A stretch of 64,000 nucleotides of DNA. Origin: Lichtheimia corymbifera B2541 (Eukaryota > Mucoromycota > Mucoromycetes > Mucorales > Lichtheimiaceae). A program made the translations under genes and the position numbers. The notes beneath the pieces were generated by a model, which saw only the letters and a program-made list of their open reading frames with translations, made no database searches and had not been told where the DNA came from. Positions 9,800 to 21,398 of this stretch are shown here, piece after piece; positions within the stretch are counted from its first letter, which is position 1; each line of letters opens with the position of its first letter. The stretch is taken from contig JNEU01000912.1 in NCBI GenBank assembly GCA_000697475.1, forward strand, positions 1 to 64,000, in the 5' to 3' direction.

Positions 9800-12010
9800 A
9801 AGAAATCCCATTTGCATCTTTGGCTCTATCAGCGTCTAGCTAATTAACAATGAACAAACCTCACTCTCCATATAGCATCACGTTTACAGCATATGTAAAA
9901 CATAGATGTGCCTGTATCTTTAAACTTTAGAATGAAACGTGGGTTCTTTCATAGAACAAAGTTGCTCGTCGTGGTCGGCAGCACCATGTGTGGAAGTTTC
10001 ACGATCGTGGTGGTCAATCTCGGGGACGTTCCCGTTCATCCATCGTCTCTCCTATATTTGGATCGTTCTCATTCAAAGATCTCAAAATGAAGCCTGTGGT
10101 TTTTAAATGAATAGAGCTGATCAGCATGACCCAGAGAACATTCTTACCAAGTTTCAAGTTCGAGGTGGGGAATCCCAAGGTTATTCATACTAAATGACAT
10201 TTCATGAGTTTGGTCGCATACCCGATTTCCGCCCAGCATAGTCAATCACACATTATACCCTACCATTCAAAATTCTTAAATGAAGTATGATGTCTTTATC
10301 AAGACAAATTTGATCAGCATGTCCAAGAGCATCTTGTGTGAAAGTTTCAGGTTCGAAGTAGGCAATCTCAAGGTTATGGACCGGCCATCACACCTATATT
10401 TCCGTCCGTTCCTCGTCGGACGCCCCATTCAACATTTATATAATGAAGCATGCGGTTTTTATTTGAATGGAGCTGATCAGCATGTCGAAGCCCACCCGCC
10501 TGACCAATTTTCACGATGGAGATGGACAATTGCGGGGGTGTGTACTATGTACCCTACTTGCGTTCCGCTCGTCCATCGTCTCCCCTATATTTGGGCCGTC
10601 CGATTCATCGAATCATCATAATGAAGTATACGGTTTTTAAATGAATGAAGTTGATCAGCATGACGGAGAGAACCTTCTGACCAAGTTTCAGGTTCGAGAT
10701 GGGCAATCCCAAGTTAATACATACTATCTCGATAAATCATAAATCCGGCGCGTACCCGATTTCCGACCATCCATAGTGAACCCCACATTATACCCTCCCA
10801 TTCAAAATTTTCAAATGAAGCGTGGATTCTTTATTAATACAAAGTTGTTCAGCATGACCAAGAGCATCTTGTGTGAAAGTTTGAGGTTGGAGAGAGGCAT
10901 TCAAGGTCATGGATCAATTTACAGTGTGCATGGATCTGCCTGACGGTGCCTGACCATTTAATTTCCACCTCTTCTTCCACTCTCAGTTTCTTCCCTCTTC
11001 CTCCTCCCATTCTCAACTGTTGCCCCCATTCAAGTACAACCACCACCTGCGAACAATTGTACTGCTTCAACCCATCATGTCAATGCTACGAATGTCTTGA
11101 TCCGATTGTCTTTGGCTAAATGGCAAGTGCATGGCGTGTATACAGCGCCTTCTTGTCATTCTTCTACAACACACGAGTCTCTTGACACAACACACGCCCT
11201 TGCACGCTTCCATGTCACAACCAATCGTAACAGCGTTCAATGCAGCAGTTGCTAATAGCGAGAGCTTTACTCCATTGACTCAAACAACTTTCACAGCCTT
11301 GTCAGTCTACCACAACACACGCTCTTGCACGCCCTTTACTCTATTGCCTCCTGTTACTTGCAGCAACCTGCTTTGTACATGTGAATTCCAGTGGATGGAG
11401 TGCACCGCAATACAAACAATCTTCACCTAGTTGAGATGCGATAGGCACCTGCCGGATGGAAAAGGAAGCATGTCAGCAGCAATATTGGGCTTGCAATGGT
11501 TATGGATGGATGGATGGATGGGATCCAAGTGCAGTGGTTGCTTTGGTTACTTGGCGCGTCGTCAACAGGAACGATCACGTGGATACGGCTGAGGACGATG
11601 ATGGATGGGTGAAAGGTGTTTCTACAGCCATGGATGATACTGGAGCACTCGATTCAATGCATGCAGCAGCTATTATGTATGCAACCATGGATGAAGGATG
11701 ATTATGCCGGCAGTAACAACAATTATCCCTATTGCCTAGATGTGATTCACCCGTACTTTAGCCAATTCGCAATGCTCTTCCTTTATCATACTTGTTACTA
11801 TCACGTCCTATTCTTCGGATTTCTTATTAAATGAAAATTGGATTCAACAAAACATTATTGATCACTTGGTTGGTTTTTGGATTGAAAGGGGAAATACTTT
11901 GACATCATCGTATTACCCAGATGCTTTTGTTCTCTTGTCACAACATTATTACTACATTCGATAAAGCTTGCTGATTCACACCCTGATATGTAGAATGCAA
12001 ACGACGAGTG
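9800..12010 (+). repeat. Dispersed composite element, copy A
   Basis: Long non-coding repeat with relatives at 13680-15970 (minus), 43800-46090 (plus), 58970-60425 (plus) and 62560-64000 (minus). It begins with a module containing CAATGAACAAAC and GCATATGTAAAACATA, runs through a degenerate ~175-bp array (separate entry), then a module with CAACTGTTGCCCCCATTCAA near 11018 and a body module with ACGTGGATACGGCTGAGGAC near 11577. The 3' part (TTGGTTTTTGGATTGAAAG near 11868, ATAAAGCTTGCTGATTC near 11961) matches the other copies but appears interrupted by about 130 unrelated bases around 11720-11860. No transposase or reverse transcriptase was seen. Element limits are approximate. Confidence 0.7.
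9930..10930 (+). repeat. Degenerate ~175-bp tandem array, six units
   Basis: Units start with AATGAAGCNTGNGGTTTTTA-like sequence near 9932, 10087, 10279, 10443, 10620 and 10815 (spacing 155-195 bp). Each continues with GTTGATCAGCATG and AAGTTTCAGGTTCGAG-like blocks followed by GGCAATC. Units differ by many substitutions and small indels, indicating age. No coding function seen. Confidence 0.7.
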
Positions 12011-13679
12011 TATTATGCAAGGAAATCCTGTTGGAGGCCCGTAACAGCTGCTGGCATAGGTGTGCTCGGACATACGATGCTGTCAAACATGCCATAATAC
12101 ATTTTTCTTTTCCATCTTTGCTACAGCCAAATGGAGATTGCTGGTGAGATGGATCCTCTTCAAGTGTTACTCCAAGTTACTTCCAAAGCCAAGCACAGGA
12201 TCTATTATTACAGAGACAATCATACGCAATAAATTACTGTTATATTCTTATACTTGCTGGGAGATAAACAATGATTATTGCATGGTATAATAAGCTTCAG
12301 GGAACCAGCTGTGGAAAGGGAGGAGGAAAGAAAAATCATAATCCAACAACACGCACTTGTGCACCCAACTTGGCTCATGGATTATCATTTCCAAGTTACA
12401 TACAATGAGTTATCAAACATGCAAAGACAGAAATATATGTTTAATTAAAGGACATGGTTTATTGATTACAATACTAGAATAAACGAGCAGCTGTTGGTTT
12501 CCTAAAGCCAAGGCTAAAGTACTCACAGGGATGACCAACGAGAAGGTCGCTACTCAACCATCCCCAACCTCTACCTGTAGGCACCAATTCCAGGTCGACG
12601 AGGCGCTTGCATGCCACTTTAGTCCAAGGTAAGTTGCAGTTTCCCACAACCATCCCAGTCAAGGTGCCGGACTTGACGCGCCAAAACCTCGTTGGAAAGA
12701 AACCATGCTTGTGTCTTTGAGATATGGCTACCACCAGACAAATAGAAGAGTGTAGCAAAGTGGGATCAGCGAAAACATGGTTTGTTTAAGAGAGTACACA
12801 TGCCTTCCCCTCCAGTTTCCTCCAGTGAATCCTTTAGCATTACCCAACAAGAGCCACTTGTTGGTATCTTTGGATAGCGGTCAATTTATTAGTGCACCCT
12901 GGACACTGCTACCGGTCTGCGTTTCGTCCTCGGCCGAACGCCCATGCAACACGCCGACACGTGGTGGGCAGCCAGTTTACGAGGAATGGCCAACATCCTT
13001 GCTACCTTCGTATCAAGATCTGCTGGGATTCATGGACGCCATGGAAACTGGGCTTTGAGGGGCAATGATCCATCCCTTGTCCCTACAACCAGCATCATAT
13101 CTGAGTAAAACGAGTGGCAAGAGACCATAAATGCAACTTACTTGGGCCAAAGCATCGTAAAAGTGTGAAAAGGACGGAAGAGATGGGGCAATCAAGGGCT
13201 GCGGAAAGGGGCGTTTTTAAAAGAAAAGTGCCACACAAATGACCCGGACCATTTTCAATGTAACCCGAACCATTTTCATACAGAAAGAAAAATGTAACCC
13301 GAACAATGGTCATAGGTTTGTGTCACCAGTGAACTTTTATCCCTTCTTGTCCCATTGTCCCATTGACATGCACACACACACACACACATACATGTACCCG
13401 TGTATACACATTTCCTTCATAAAATTATAATGTGCTGATATTGTATGGCGATGCTGATGGTGGTAATAAGGTAAAGTGAAAAAGCGAATACAAGTAGCAG
13501 TGATGCAGAAAATGATCATTGTCAGGTCGATTCGTTACACGAACGCGCAGTGCATGAAATCCGACCAATCGGTACAAGTTGTGGCGTATGTATACACTCG
13601 ATCAGAGCTCATTCTTTCTGAACGTAATGATCCAGACTTTCAATGAACCAAGCTTTTGCAACAAACACCATTATCGGAT
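12011..13679. other. Stretch between two facing element copies; no identified gene
   Basis: Flanked by copy A (plus) and copy C (minus). Contains the orphan coding traces at 12474-13060 (own entry), a CA microsatellite near 13371-13391, and otherwise nothing recognisable. Confidence 0.45.
12474..13060 (-). pseudogene. Orphan coding traces, function unknown
   Basis: On the minus strand the last 94 codons (12474-12758) read like genuine protein (FFPTRFWRVKSGTLTG, then CNLPWTKVACKRLVDLELVP, then GWLSSDLLVGH). Upstream, in a different frame, come DTNKWLLLGNAKGFTGGNWR and DETQTGSSVQGALIN separated by a stop. The composition (Trp, Gly, balanced charge) is unlike the flanking repeats. It may be a decayed gene or a gene with an intron around 12720-12785 that I cannot fix. 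I do not recognise the family. Confidence 0.25.
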
Positions 13680-15970
13680 ACCATTATATGGGCTTATTGC
13701 CGATGCCTATCATCTATCAGCATATGAACAAGGAAGCTTTAACAAACACGGCTCGATACAATGATGCAATGGTCTAGTCTCTCGTTCCGGCTCTCCTCCT
13801 TTTCTTTGCAGAAACCAATTATGGGAATCACACAGAATCGTGGGCACTGTTGTGTCACTGTACCCTTGATTGCTGCCATCCTCATCAACATTAATGCTAT
13901 GCATGCCTCGACTCCAATATTCCCACACCATCAATGACGGCAAATCCCCCCTCCTGCCAAAGCCACCCCAATCCATCGTGATCCTCACTCAGTCGTATCC
14001 ACGTGATCGTTCCTGTTGACAACGCGGTAATCACTGCACTTGGCTGCATCCCTCCATCATAACCATTGCAAGTCCAATAAGAAAGACTTTCCCTTTCCCA
14101 TCCGTCTGTTGGTCTATCTCATTCTTGGCCATTTTCTACCGCGGCTCAACCAGGCGAGATTGTTTGTAATGCAGGATATATAAAAGGTTGATATGGTATC
14201 ATTCAAAGGAATCCATGTGTATTGAGAGCAAGTTGCTATACGTAAATAAGGCTGCTACTATAGAACGACTATCTGCTGTCCATGTGAAAAGGTTGGAAGA
14301 CAAGTTGCTGCAAGTAGCTTGAGACAAAGGAGCAAAGGCATTGCTATCTTTGGCTGTGGCAGAGAAGTGTGCAAGAGCGTGTGTTGTAATACACTGACAA
14401 GATAGTGGACGCTGATTGAGTGCAATGGAACAACGACCTCCCTAATAGCAACTGCTGTTACGATTGGTTGTGACAGAAGAGTGTACAAGAGAAGGTGCAG
14501 TGTCAAGGAATGCGGGTGTTGCTGTAGTGGAGTGCCACACGCCATGGACTTGCCATCCAGCCAAAGACAATGGGATCAAGACAGTTGTGGGATTGACATG
14601 ATGGGGTGAAGCAGGACAATCGTTCGCAGATGGTAGTTGTACTTGAATGGGGCAACTGTTGGGAATGGGTAGAAAGAGGCAAGAAGCCAGGAGTGGGAAG
14701 AGGTGGAAATTAAATCTGTCAGGAAGTCAGACATATCACCCATATACACTGATATCAATGCATGATATTGGGATTGCCTGTTTCGAACATCAAACTTTCA
14801 CACAATATGCTCTAGGACATACTGAACAACTTTGTATTAATAAAGAACCCATACTTCATTTGAAAATTTCGAAAGGGAGAGCATAATGTGAGATTGACTA
14901 TAACGGATGAAAATTGGGAAAGCGCCGGATTTATGAAAAAGTCAATTAGTATGTAGTTTCTTGGGATTCCCCATCTCGCACTTGAAACTTGCTCAGAAGG
15001 TACTCTCGCACATGCTGATCAACTCCATTCATTTAAAAACCGCATGGTTCATTATGAACATTTTGAATGCCGGCCAGTCTAAAAGTAGGATAAAGTAGGG
15101 TCGGCGCTCCTGTTCCCCGAGATTGCCCACTTCGAACATGAAACTCACACACAACACCCTTTCGACCACGCCGAGCAATTTCGTTCCCATAAAGACCCCA
15201 GAGTTCATTATGAAAACCTTGAATGTGGGAGGGGCGTTGAATGGATGGTAACATAAATAGGGCGTGCGGCCGTGCGCGCCGATATTGCTGGTGGGGACGT
15301 CGAAACTTGGTCAGGAGGTGCTCTCGGTCATGCTGATCAACATCGTTCTCATAAAGCCTCTACACATCATTATGGAGATTTGGAGAAACAGACACCTTCA
15401 TGTTTTACCTATGCTATAAGCGTGATGCTATATAACAACTGGTGTTTGTTCATTGTGAAGCAGCTTGACTCTAATAGAGCGGAAGGTGCGCAGGGGCGTG
15501 ATTGTGTAACACAGCTCATTTGCATGATACTTCACAATCAACTAAGACCACCTTTCATATAGCATCGCTTATGTCATATGTAAAAACATAAAGGTGCCTG
15601 TATCTCTAAACTTTACAATGTAACGTGGGCTCTTTCATAGAGCAAAGTTGCTCGTCGGGGTCAAGCGCACCTCGTGTAGCAGTTTCACGATCGTCGTCGC
15701 CGATCTCACATTCACCCAATGTCAGCACCAGCCTCATCGAAAAAAAATTCAAGAGGTCGACCTGGTTCACTTTGGCTGGTGGCAACATTGCGAAATTTGG
15801 GATTGGCGAGCTAGATCGTGAAACTTGCACCCAAGGTGTGCTCGACCACGTCGAGCAACTTTGTTCTATGAAAGAGCCCACGCTTCATTGTAAAGTTTAG
15901 AGATACAGCTATCTTTATGTTCTCACTATGCTATTAGCAGGATGCTATATGACAAGTGATCTTTGTTCAT
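13680..15970 (-). repeat. Dispersed composite element, copy C
   Basis: Reverse-oriented relative of copy A. Its 3' end is near 13735-13800 (minus-strand ATCATTGTATCGAG, then AAAGCTTCCTTGTTCATATG). The body module follows near 14000, the CAACTGTTGCCCC-like block (minus strand) near 14650, and degenerate ~175-bp units at about 14855, 15050, 15210 and 15375 (minus). It ends in the palindromic modules at 15370-15970. Together with copy A it makes a large tail-to-tail inverted pair around 12011-13679. Confidence 0.65.
15585..15930. repeat. Long imperfect palindrome (foldback module)
   Basis: The left arm starts AACATAAAGGTGCCTGTATC and contains AAAGTTGCTCGTCG and GTTTCACGATCGTCGTC. The right arm contains the complements GATCGTGAAACTTGCACC, CGTCGAGCAACTTTG and TAAAGTTTAGAGATACAG. 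The centre is near 15755. Almost the same protein-like reading occurs on both strands, which is a by-product of the symmetry and not evidence of genes. An adjacent smaller palindrome spans about 15375-15610. Related foldbacks lie at 43980-44320. Confidence 0.75.
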
Positions 15971-18900
15971 TGTTAATTAGCTACGTAGACGCTGATAAAA
16001 AGGTACTACAGGGATAACGCAGCATAAAGATGATTAGGCCGTATAATTAACAAAAAAAGCCGCTGTAAGATAATAAAAGAGCGAACGTAAACGAGCTTTG
16101 TGTATGTGATGCAAACGTATGAAACAGCACAACAATGATCACGGTTGAACAATGCAACTCCTATCAGCATTAAAACAGTGGCAGAGTAAGACTCAAAGGT
16201 GAAAACACAGGGTTAATTGGCACCATTTCCGGGCACAGAAAATCCATTTACGAGGACTATGCTCAATTGTAGTATCGAGTAGTGGTTGTTCTTTTTGACC
16301 CAATCGTATGATATATTGTTGAGGTACTTGATCGCAGTAGTAGCTATAGCAACGCGGGGATAGTGTGCATAAATCGAGGGAGGACAAAGGGCCACATCTT
16401 CTCCGCTTCCACTTGACAAAGCAAGGCAACTCGAGCTCCCTTTATTTCTTTGCTCATCGTCAATGGGTGAACATGGCGACGGTTTTCACTTCAACTCCCC
16501 ATTCCAATTCAACATGTATGTCTAATCGCTGCATTACTTTATTATTCAAGGTGAACATTGTGGTACTAAGGTTCGCGTGTAGGTCGCGCTTCTCATTTAT
16601 GCAAGTTCCAAAGGAATGTCATGTGTATTCTTTCATGGGTGTCATACAAGGAACGCGTCTTTACGATACCGCTTCTCGGTATGCTGACAAGAAAAGCAGA
16701 CGCGACACGCGTTGTCTTACTTTGCGTTTATTCCAGGTCGATGAATGTGGATGATGGCATCTGTGGGCAGTGGCAAGATATGGATCTCAAAGCAAGAACG
16801 CTGGATATTGTTTCGTTGGGTACGTATAGAACTGGATCTACAAAGGACGACCTGCTGATATATTAACGGGCCTTACAATGAAGCAGCAGCAGCGACCAGC
16901 ACATGATGGATGGAAGAGTGATGCGGCTATTGGAAGCAAGACATGCTATTGAAAGATACCTGAAGGTAAAAGCGTTCATTCTGTGCTTTTGTCGCCTTCA
17001 AGTACACTTATGAAAAAAAGTATAGTGGCAGGCTCTTCTCGGTTATATTATGTTGTCACACGGCACGTCAGTATTCTTGCTCGGTCCTGAGTAATTCCTT
17101 CGAAGAACATTTATCGACCGCTTAAGGGTGGATCATACGATCATCGAGCAACAACGTCAATGTCTTTCGGCGTCAGCAAACTTTATGCCATCATCTGGTG
17201 ATTCGTGTTAGAAAGGACTTTAATATCTGCCAGCTCTCATCGCTTCGGGTGAATCATACTATTCAATCATCAGTCATTTCCTATGTGGAGCATACTCCAA
17301 CGCACGTTCCTGAAAAGTGGGTCATATTGAGCAACAAGGTACAGCGTCCATATCATTGGTCCTACCAATCCTTATCATGTCATCGAGTTGTTCTCATTAT
17401 CGGCAATTCCTTTGAGGGCCATCCTGTGCACGGCTCTGATGGGTGGATCATGTCAGCAACAAGCAGCAACGCCAATATCTCTCAGTGCATTCGATCGTCT
17501 GGCGTTTCTCGTTATTCAGCGCATGTCTCTAATAGGTGGATCATGTCAGCAACAAGCAACAGACAACGGCTAGATGTCTTTGGGCGACACCAGCCATCTT
17601 CGATTTTCATACAGTGATGGATAAAAGGGATAACATCAAGCCAAAAAATTACCTTGGGCCATGATGACATCCTCCAATCTGGATACATAACTCGAGCAGT
17701 GGTGACCCCAGTGACAAGAAAATAAGCAGGAAGCATGACTACTCGTGAACTCTTTGGTATGTCGGAGTTAAATGAATGCAGGCACAAGTTTATTCATTTG
17801 ATCATTTGTATAATCCTTTAGGCTCAACAATCAAGATCACTATAAAGGTCAACACCTGTCAACTGATTGATCTGTTGGTGGAAATGACGTTTCATGCTTT
17901 TATTCAAAAGCGCAAACAAGCTGACGACTGCTGCTATTAGCATGGATGAAGAGCAATACCCTCAAGATGAATGGCACTTATGTAGATGAACTCCTTGGAC
18001 ATGTGATTTCATGCGGCAGCACTCGAACAAAAGGGACCCTCGACCACTTTTTACGCTATCATAAGACATTGAACGATTGTCAACATCTCTGTCGATCTTT
18101 CTCAAAACATTGATGAGTACGCCCACCCATACTTGAAGCCCATTTCGACATCCAACATATGTTATCACATGGGAGAGGGAATATACACCGTTTCAGGTGG
18201 CAACGCTCAATTGAACCAACTCCGGGCTACAATTTCGATTGCTTTACGTTCACCTCCTTGGATACCAACGCCGCCCTACTGATCACGAGCACACGGTTCG
18301 CAGGATCGTCAAGCATTGTGCTGCTGTAAATCTGGAAATTCCCAACAAGGGATAACAAAGAAGCATCTGAGAAACTCGGTAAGGGATTCGTGGGAGGAAT
18401 GGGACAAAGAACGATAAATGTAATTTGAACTTCCATCTATATCAAGCACACCCGAATGCGGTATCTGAGCACCACAAGCAGTGATCTTTGAATTATGCAT
18501 CAAGATGTGTTAGGCAAACAGCAGCATTCTCCAATCACCAGCGCATCATTTTTTGTTGTTGATCGGTTGGGACCAATATTCTCTGATTTCGAAGACCATT
18601 TTCCAGATATCCATTTCGAATGGTGTAAACCTTACTGCCACTGTTCCTGGGTATCCGCCAAATCCTCACCCCCTTACTCCTGGAGTCAACGCCCACAAGG
18701 TCCAAGATAGATGTTTTTGACACAATACATAGTACTGTACTAGCTATCCATCATTATATAGTATCAGCCATTCTACACCCATGTCAATATATATCAGCCT
18801 TTTTCTTCTTGAAAGTACTCAAAGTGCAGCAGTAAACACAAAAATCATTCTTAACTTTGAACATCGCATCACCTCCTTTTCCCATGCAGCCTATGAAAAT

Positions 18901-19353
18901 AAACAAGGCACATGGTTCGGCAAATGACATTAAACTATATCACATTGCTTTTTCAGAATTCATATGTCTTACGCTTGGGATACATATGCAAGGAGATCAA
19001 GAGCCACGCATTACATCTGGTATAGCTCTCATGGAAGCTTCGATGGCCAAGGGGAAGAAGGGATGATACATTGGAAAGGCAAGAATCATCATAGAGGAGC
19101 CGTTAACTAACACGAGAGTAAAAGGGTGTAGGATTTCTGCTTGCTTTTTGATATGTACAGGAGAAGAAAGGTTCATGATATGCAGGTATTGCATTATTAG
19201 AATAGTCTTAGCCATTCTGGTTAGGGCGAATTGTAGTGATGAGAGTGTATTTTTTATTGGATATCAGAGATGATCATAACTACTCGTGGCACATTGGCCA
19301 ATATACAACATGCATCATATTATATTTTGTATATAGCAAAAGATTGGGATTAT
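15971..19353. other. Gene-poor 3.4 kb
   Basis: Short open frames at 16365-16866, 17198-17617 and 18495-18710 show no family signature, no supporting splice structure and no low-complexity bias. Apart from the degenerate repeat at 17128-17590 I see nothing to annotate. Old decayed sequence is the simplest reading. Confidence 0.5.
17128..17590 (+). repeat. Degenerate repeat with GGGTGGATCATGTCAGCAAC-like cores
   Basis: Related cores at about 17128 (GGGTGGATCATACGATCATC), 17246 (GGGTGAATCATACTATTCAA), 17318 (GTGGGTCATATTGAGCAACA), 17440 (GGGTGGATCATGTCAGCAAC) and 17535 (AGGTGGATCATGTCAGCAAC), spaced 70-120 bp. The last two are followed by AAGCARCA. Decayed tandem duplications; no function visible. 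Confidence 0.45.
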
Positions 19354-19959
19354 TTATATATTGTCATGGCCATGACGATGACTGCGATGTTCATCCTCGT
19401 CAGGCTTATTCTCGTTCTCGTCAGGCTCATTCTCGTTCTCATCAGGCTCATTTTCATCAGGTTCATTTTCATCAGGTTCATTTTCGTCAGGTTCGTTTTC
19501 GTCTTCATCAGGCTCATTTTCATCGGGCTCATTTTCATCAGGCTCGTTCTCGTCTTCTTCAGGCTCATTTTCATCAGCTTCATTTTCACCGTGTTGTCCA
19601 TGTCGATTGACTACATTTCTTGCTTTAGACTGAAAGCTGGCGGCGCCTTCACCGTTAGTAATAGCTACTGATTGATCGCTACGTGCATGATGCCGATGAT
19701 GTTCATCTTCTTCGGCTTCTTCTTCATCAGCCTCGTTATCAACTTCATCTTCTTCATCTTCATCACCCTCATCATTAGCATCCTCGCCATCTTTGCCGTG
19801 ATGTCTTTTCTCAAAGGTAACGAACGAGCGGCTATCAATGTTAACAGCGTTGTCTGGGGCTTGAAGACCTTGATTAACCGGTGTAGGTGCTGCTTGAACA
19901 GACACAGAGGACAGTGCCAGTACGGCTGCCACAGTGATAGAGACAAATCGGATATGCAT
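19354..19959 (-). CDS. Secreted acidic protein with Glu-Asn-Glu-Pro-Asp repeats
   Basis: Single-exon 201-residue protein. Residues 1-23 are a signal peptide (RFVSITVAAVLALSSVSVQA) followed by AAPTPVNQ. A KR dibasic site at 51-52 precedes an Asp/Glu-rich stretch with a His patch (HHRHHARS). From about residue 127 there are tandem ENEPDE / DENEPDENEP units to near the C-terminus, which ends in a His/Arg patch. A TATA-like TATATAACC lies about 45 bases before the ATG on the minus strand. Expected to be secreted, disordered and strongly anionic with His-rich ends, so cation or metal binding is possible but not shown. Same plan as the protein at 6862-7524 but a different repeat. No homologue is recognised with certainty. 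Confidence 0.72.
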   Translation of the reverse strand: MHIRFVSITVAAVLALSSVSVQAAPTPVNQGLQAPDNAVNIDSRSFVTFEKRHHGKDGEDANDEGDEDEEDEVDNEADEEEAEEDEHHRHHARSDQSVAITNGEGAASFQSKARNVVNRHGQHGENEADENEPEEDENEPDENEPDENEPDEDENEPDENEPDENEPDENEPDENENEPDENENKPDEDEHRSHRHGHDNI

Positions 19960-21398
19960 GATTAGATTCTTGCTGATATAAAGTAGAATAAAGATGGGTG
20001 GTTATATAATATATCAGAAAAGAAAAAAGAGGGAGATGATCCATTGGCGGTTTTTATATGCGAATCTTGGCATGTAACTTGTGAGGAGGCGGAAACGATT
20101 TGAGCAAAAGCCATGATCAAGGGATATGTCATTTGCCGTAGATCCGAGGGCATTCACCACCACCGCCATGGGCCTTATCATGCTTTAGTGTATGGGATGC
20201 TCATGTTCAGCCACCTGCATATGGATAGGTGCAGACAGCGAGAAAAGTGGGAACGTTGGTTAAGGGGGTTAACGTTATTGGCGCCTTGGCGAAGGGATTA
20301 GTGTTCTTTTATACATTATTATATATCGCCGCGCTCGTTTGCAAAGAGAGAGTAAAAATGATGGTTCTTTGTATAAAATAAAAACCTGATCCCTGACCCA
20401 CCTGAACTCCGTGGTGCATTGACAATTACGTTCAGGCCACCACAACAACCACAACTGCCAATTGGCACAGCCTCCATTCAAAAGTGTATGTACCCATAAT
20501 AATTGATGATGTGATTTGCATTGATGACTAAAAAAAAGTTGACTCTGTACGACAAACATCCATGTCTTACTTATGCATCCAACAATACCCGTTACGCACC
20601 GCTACATACGTCGGAAGGCGCAACATGGAACAGCAAGCTGCATATCCGTATCCGTCTCTGCATAGCAAGTCAATGGGCAATGCATATGCATCCGATAAAG
20701 CAATGTTTTGCCAATTATAAACGGGTCGATGGATCCTTCTACTTTCGATACATTTTTATTCCACCTTTTTTGCATAGTGCTTAAAGTTAACAACAGTAAT
20801 GCACCTCACTACTGTTCCCCTGAACTTGCCACAACCTGCTATAATCACACCATTCTTATTTACGTTAACTTTGATGGCGTTCTCTCTCTTGGAAAGGAGT
20901 GCATGATGGAAGCGAACACTGCATTTCCAGCCGTCAATTAGCGCCGCCACGTACACTGAAATACATCAAATCATGCTGTGCCCAACAAAACGCAACGCTG
21001 ATTACATAGGGGGGTCTAGTACCCTTTATTGAGAAAGAAGGATAATGGTCTTATCTTTTGATGTCGGGATGGGATGGTGGATGTGAAGGCTTGTACTAGC
21101 CTGCATTTTACTACATGATGGCGCTCTATTATCTACTGCTTCAGGGATATATTCAATGCAGGCAAACGGGGATCAGCAACAGCAGTCGGATCTAGTAGTA
21201 ACCTTCAGCAGGATGATAAGAAAAAGACAATCGTCATAGTATGGGTTCATTGATATAGTATTCAAGTATGGGAGTAGCATGGGATCATTGTGTTATTCAC
21301 TGTGTGCGATCGCACGGGAGCCAGCAGAATGTCCTGGATCAAATCCCGCTCCAGAGTGGGGCTTCTTTCCCTTTTGGACTACACAACTCTTTCTCAGC
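19960..21398. other. Intergenic, no gene seen
   Basis: Promoter of the acidic protein on the left and of TAF8 on the right. The open frames here (for example 20521-20784 and 20708-20941) lack any coding signature. No repeats of the 175-bp family. Confidence 0.5.

Noticed and set aside
9930..10930. CRISPR-like array of repeats and spacers
   Set aside because: Units are ~175 bp, degenerate across their whole length, with no short exact repeat and no cas genes; the genome is eukaryotic.
15606..15900. Two 91-codon frames on opposite strands with nearly the same protein
   Set aside because: They are the two faces of a palindrome; symmetry of the DNA explains the similarity.
16365..16866. Overlapping 129- and 81-codon frames as a spliced gene
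   Set aside because: No splice arrangement gave a longer protein and no motif was recognisable.
19270..19671. Plus-strand hydrophobic Ile/Phe/Leu frame that looks like membrane segments
   Set aside because: Antisense shadow of GAN-rich codons in the acidic repeat gene; the minus-strand frame has the signal peptide and TATA box.
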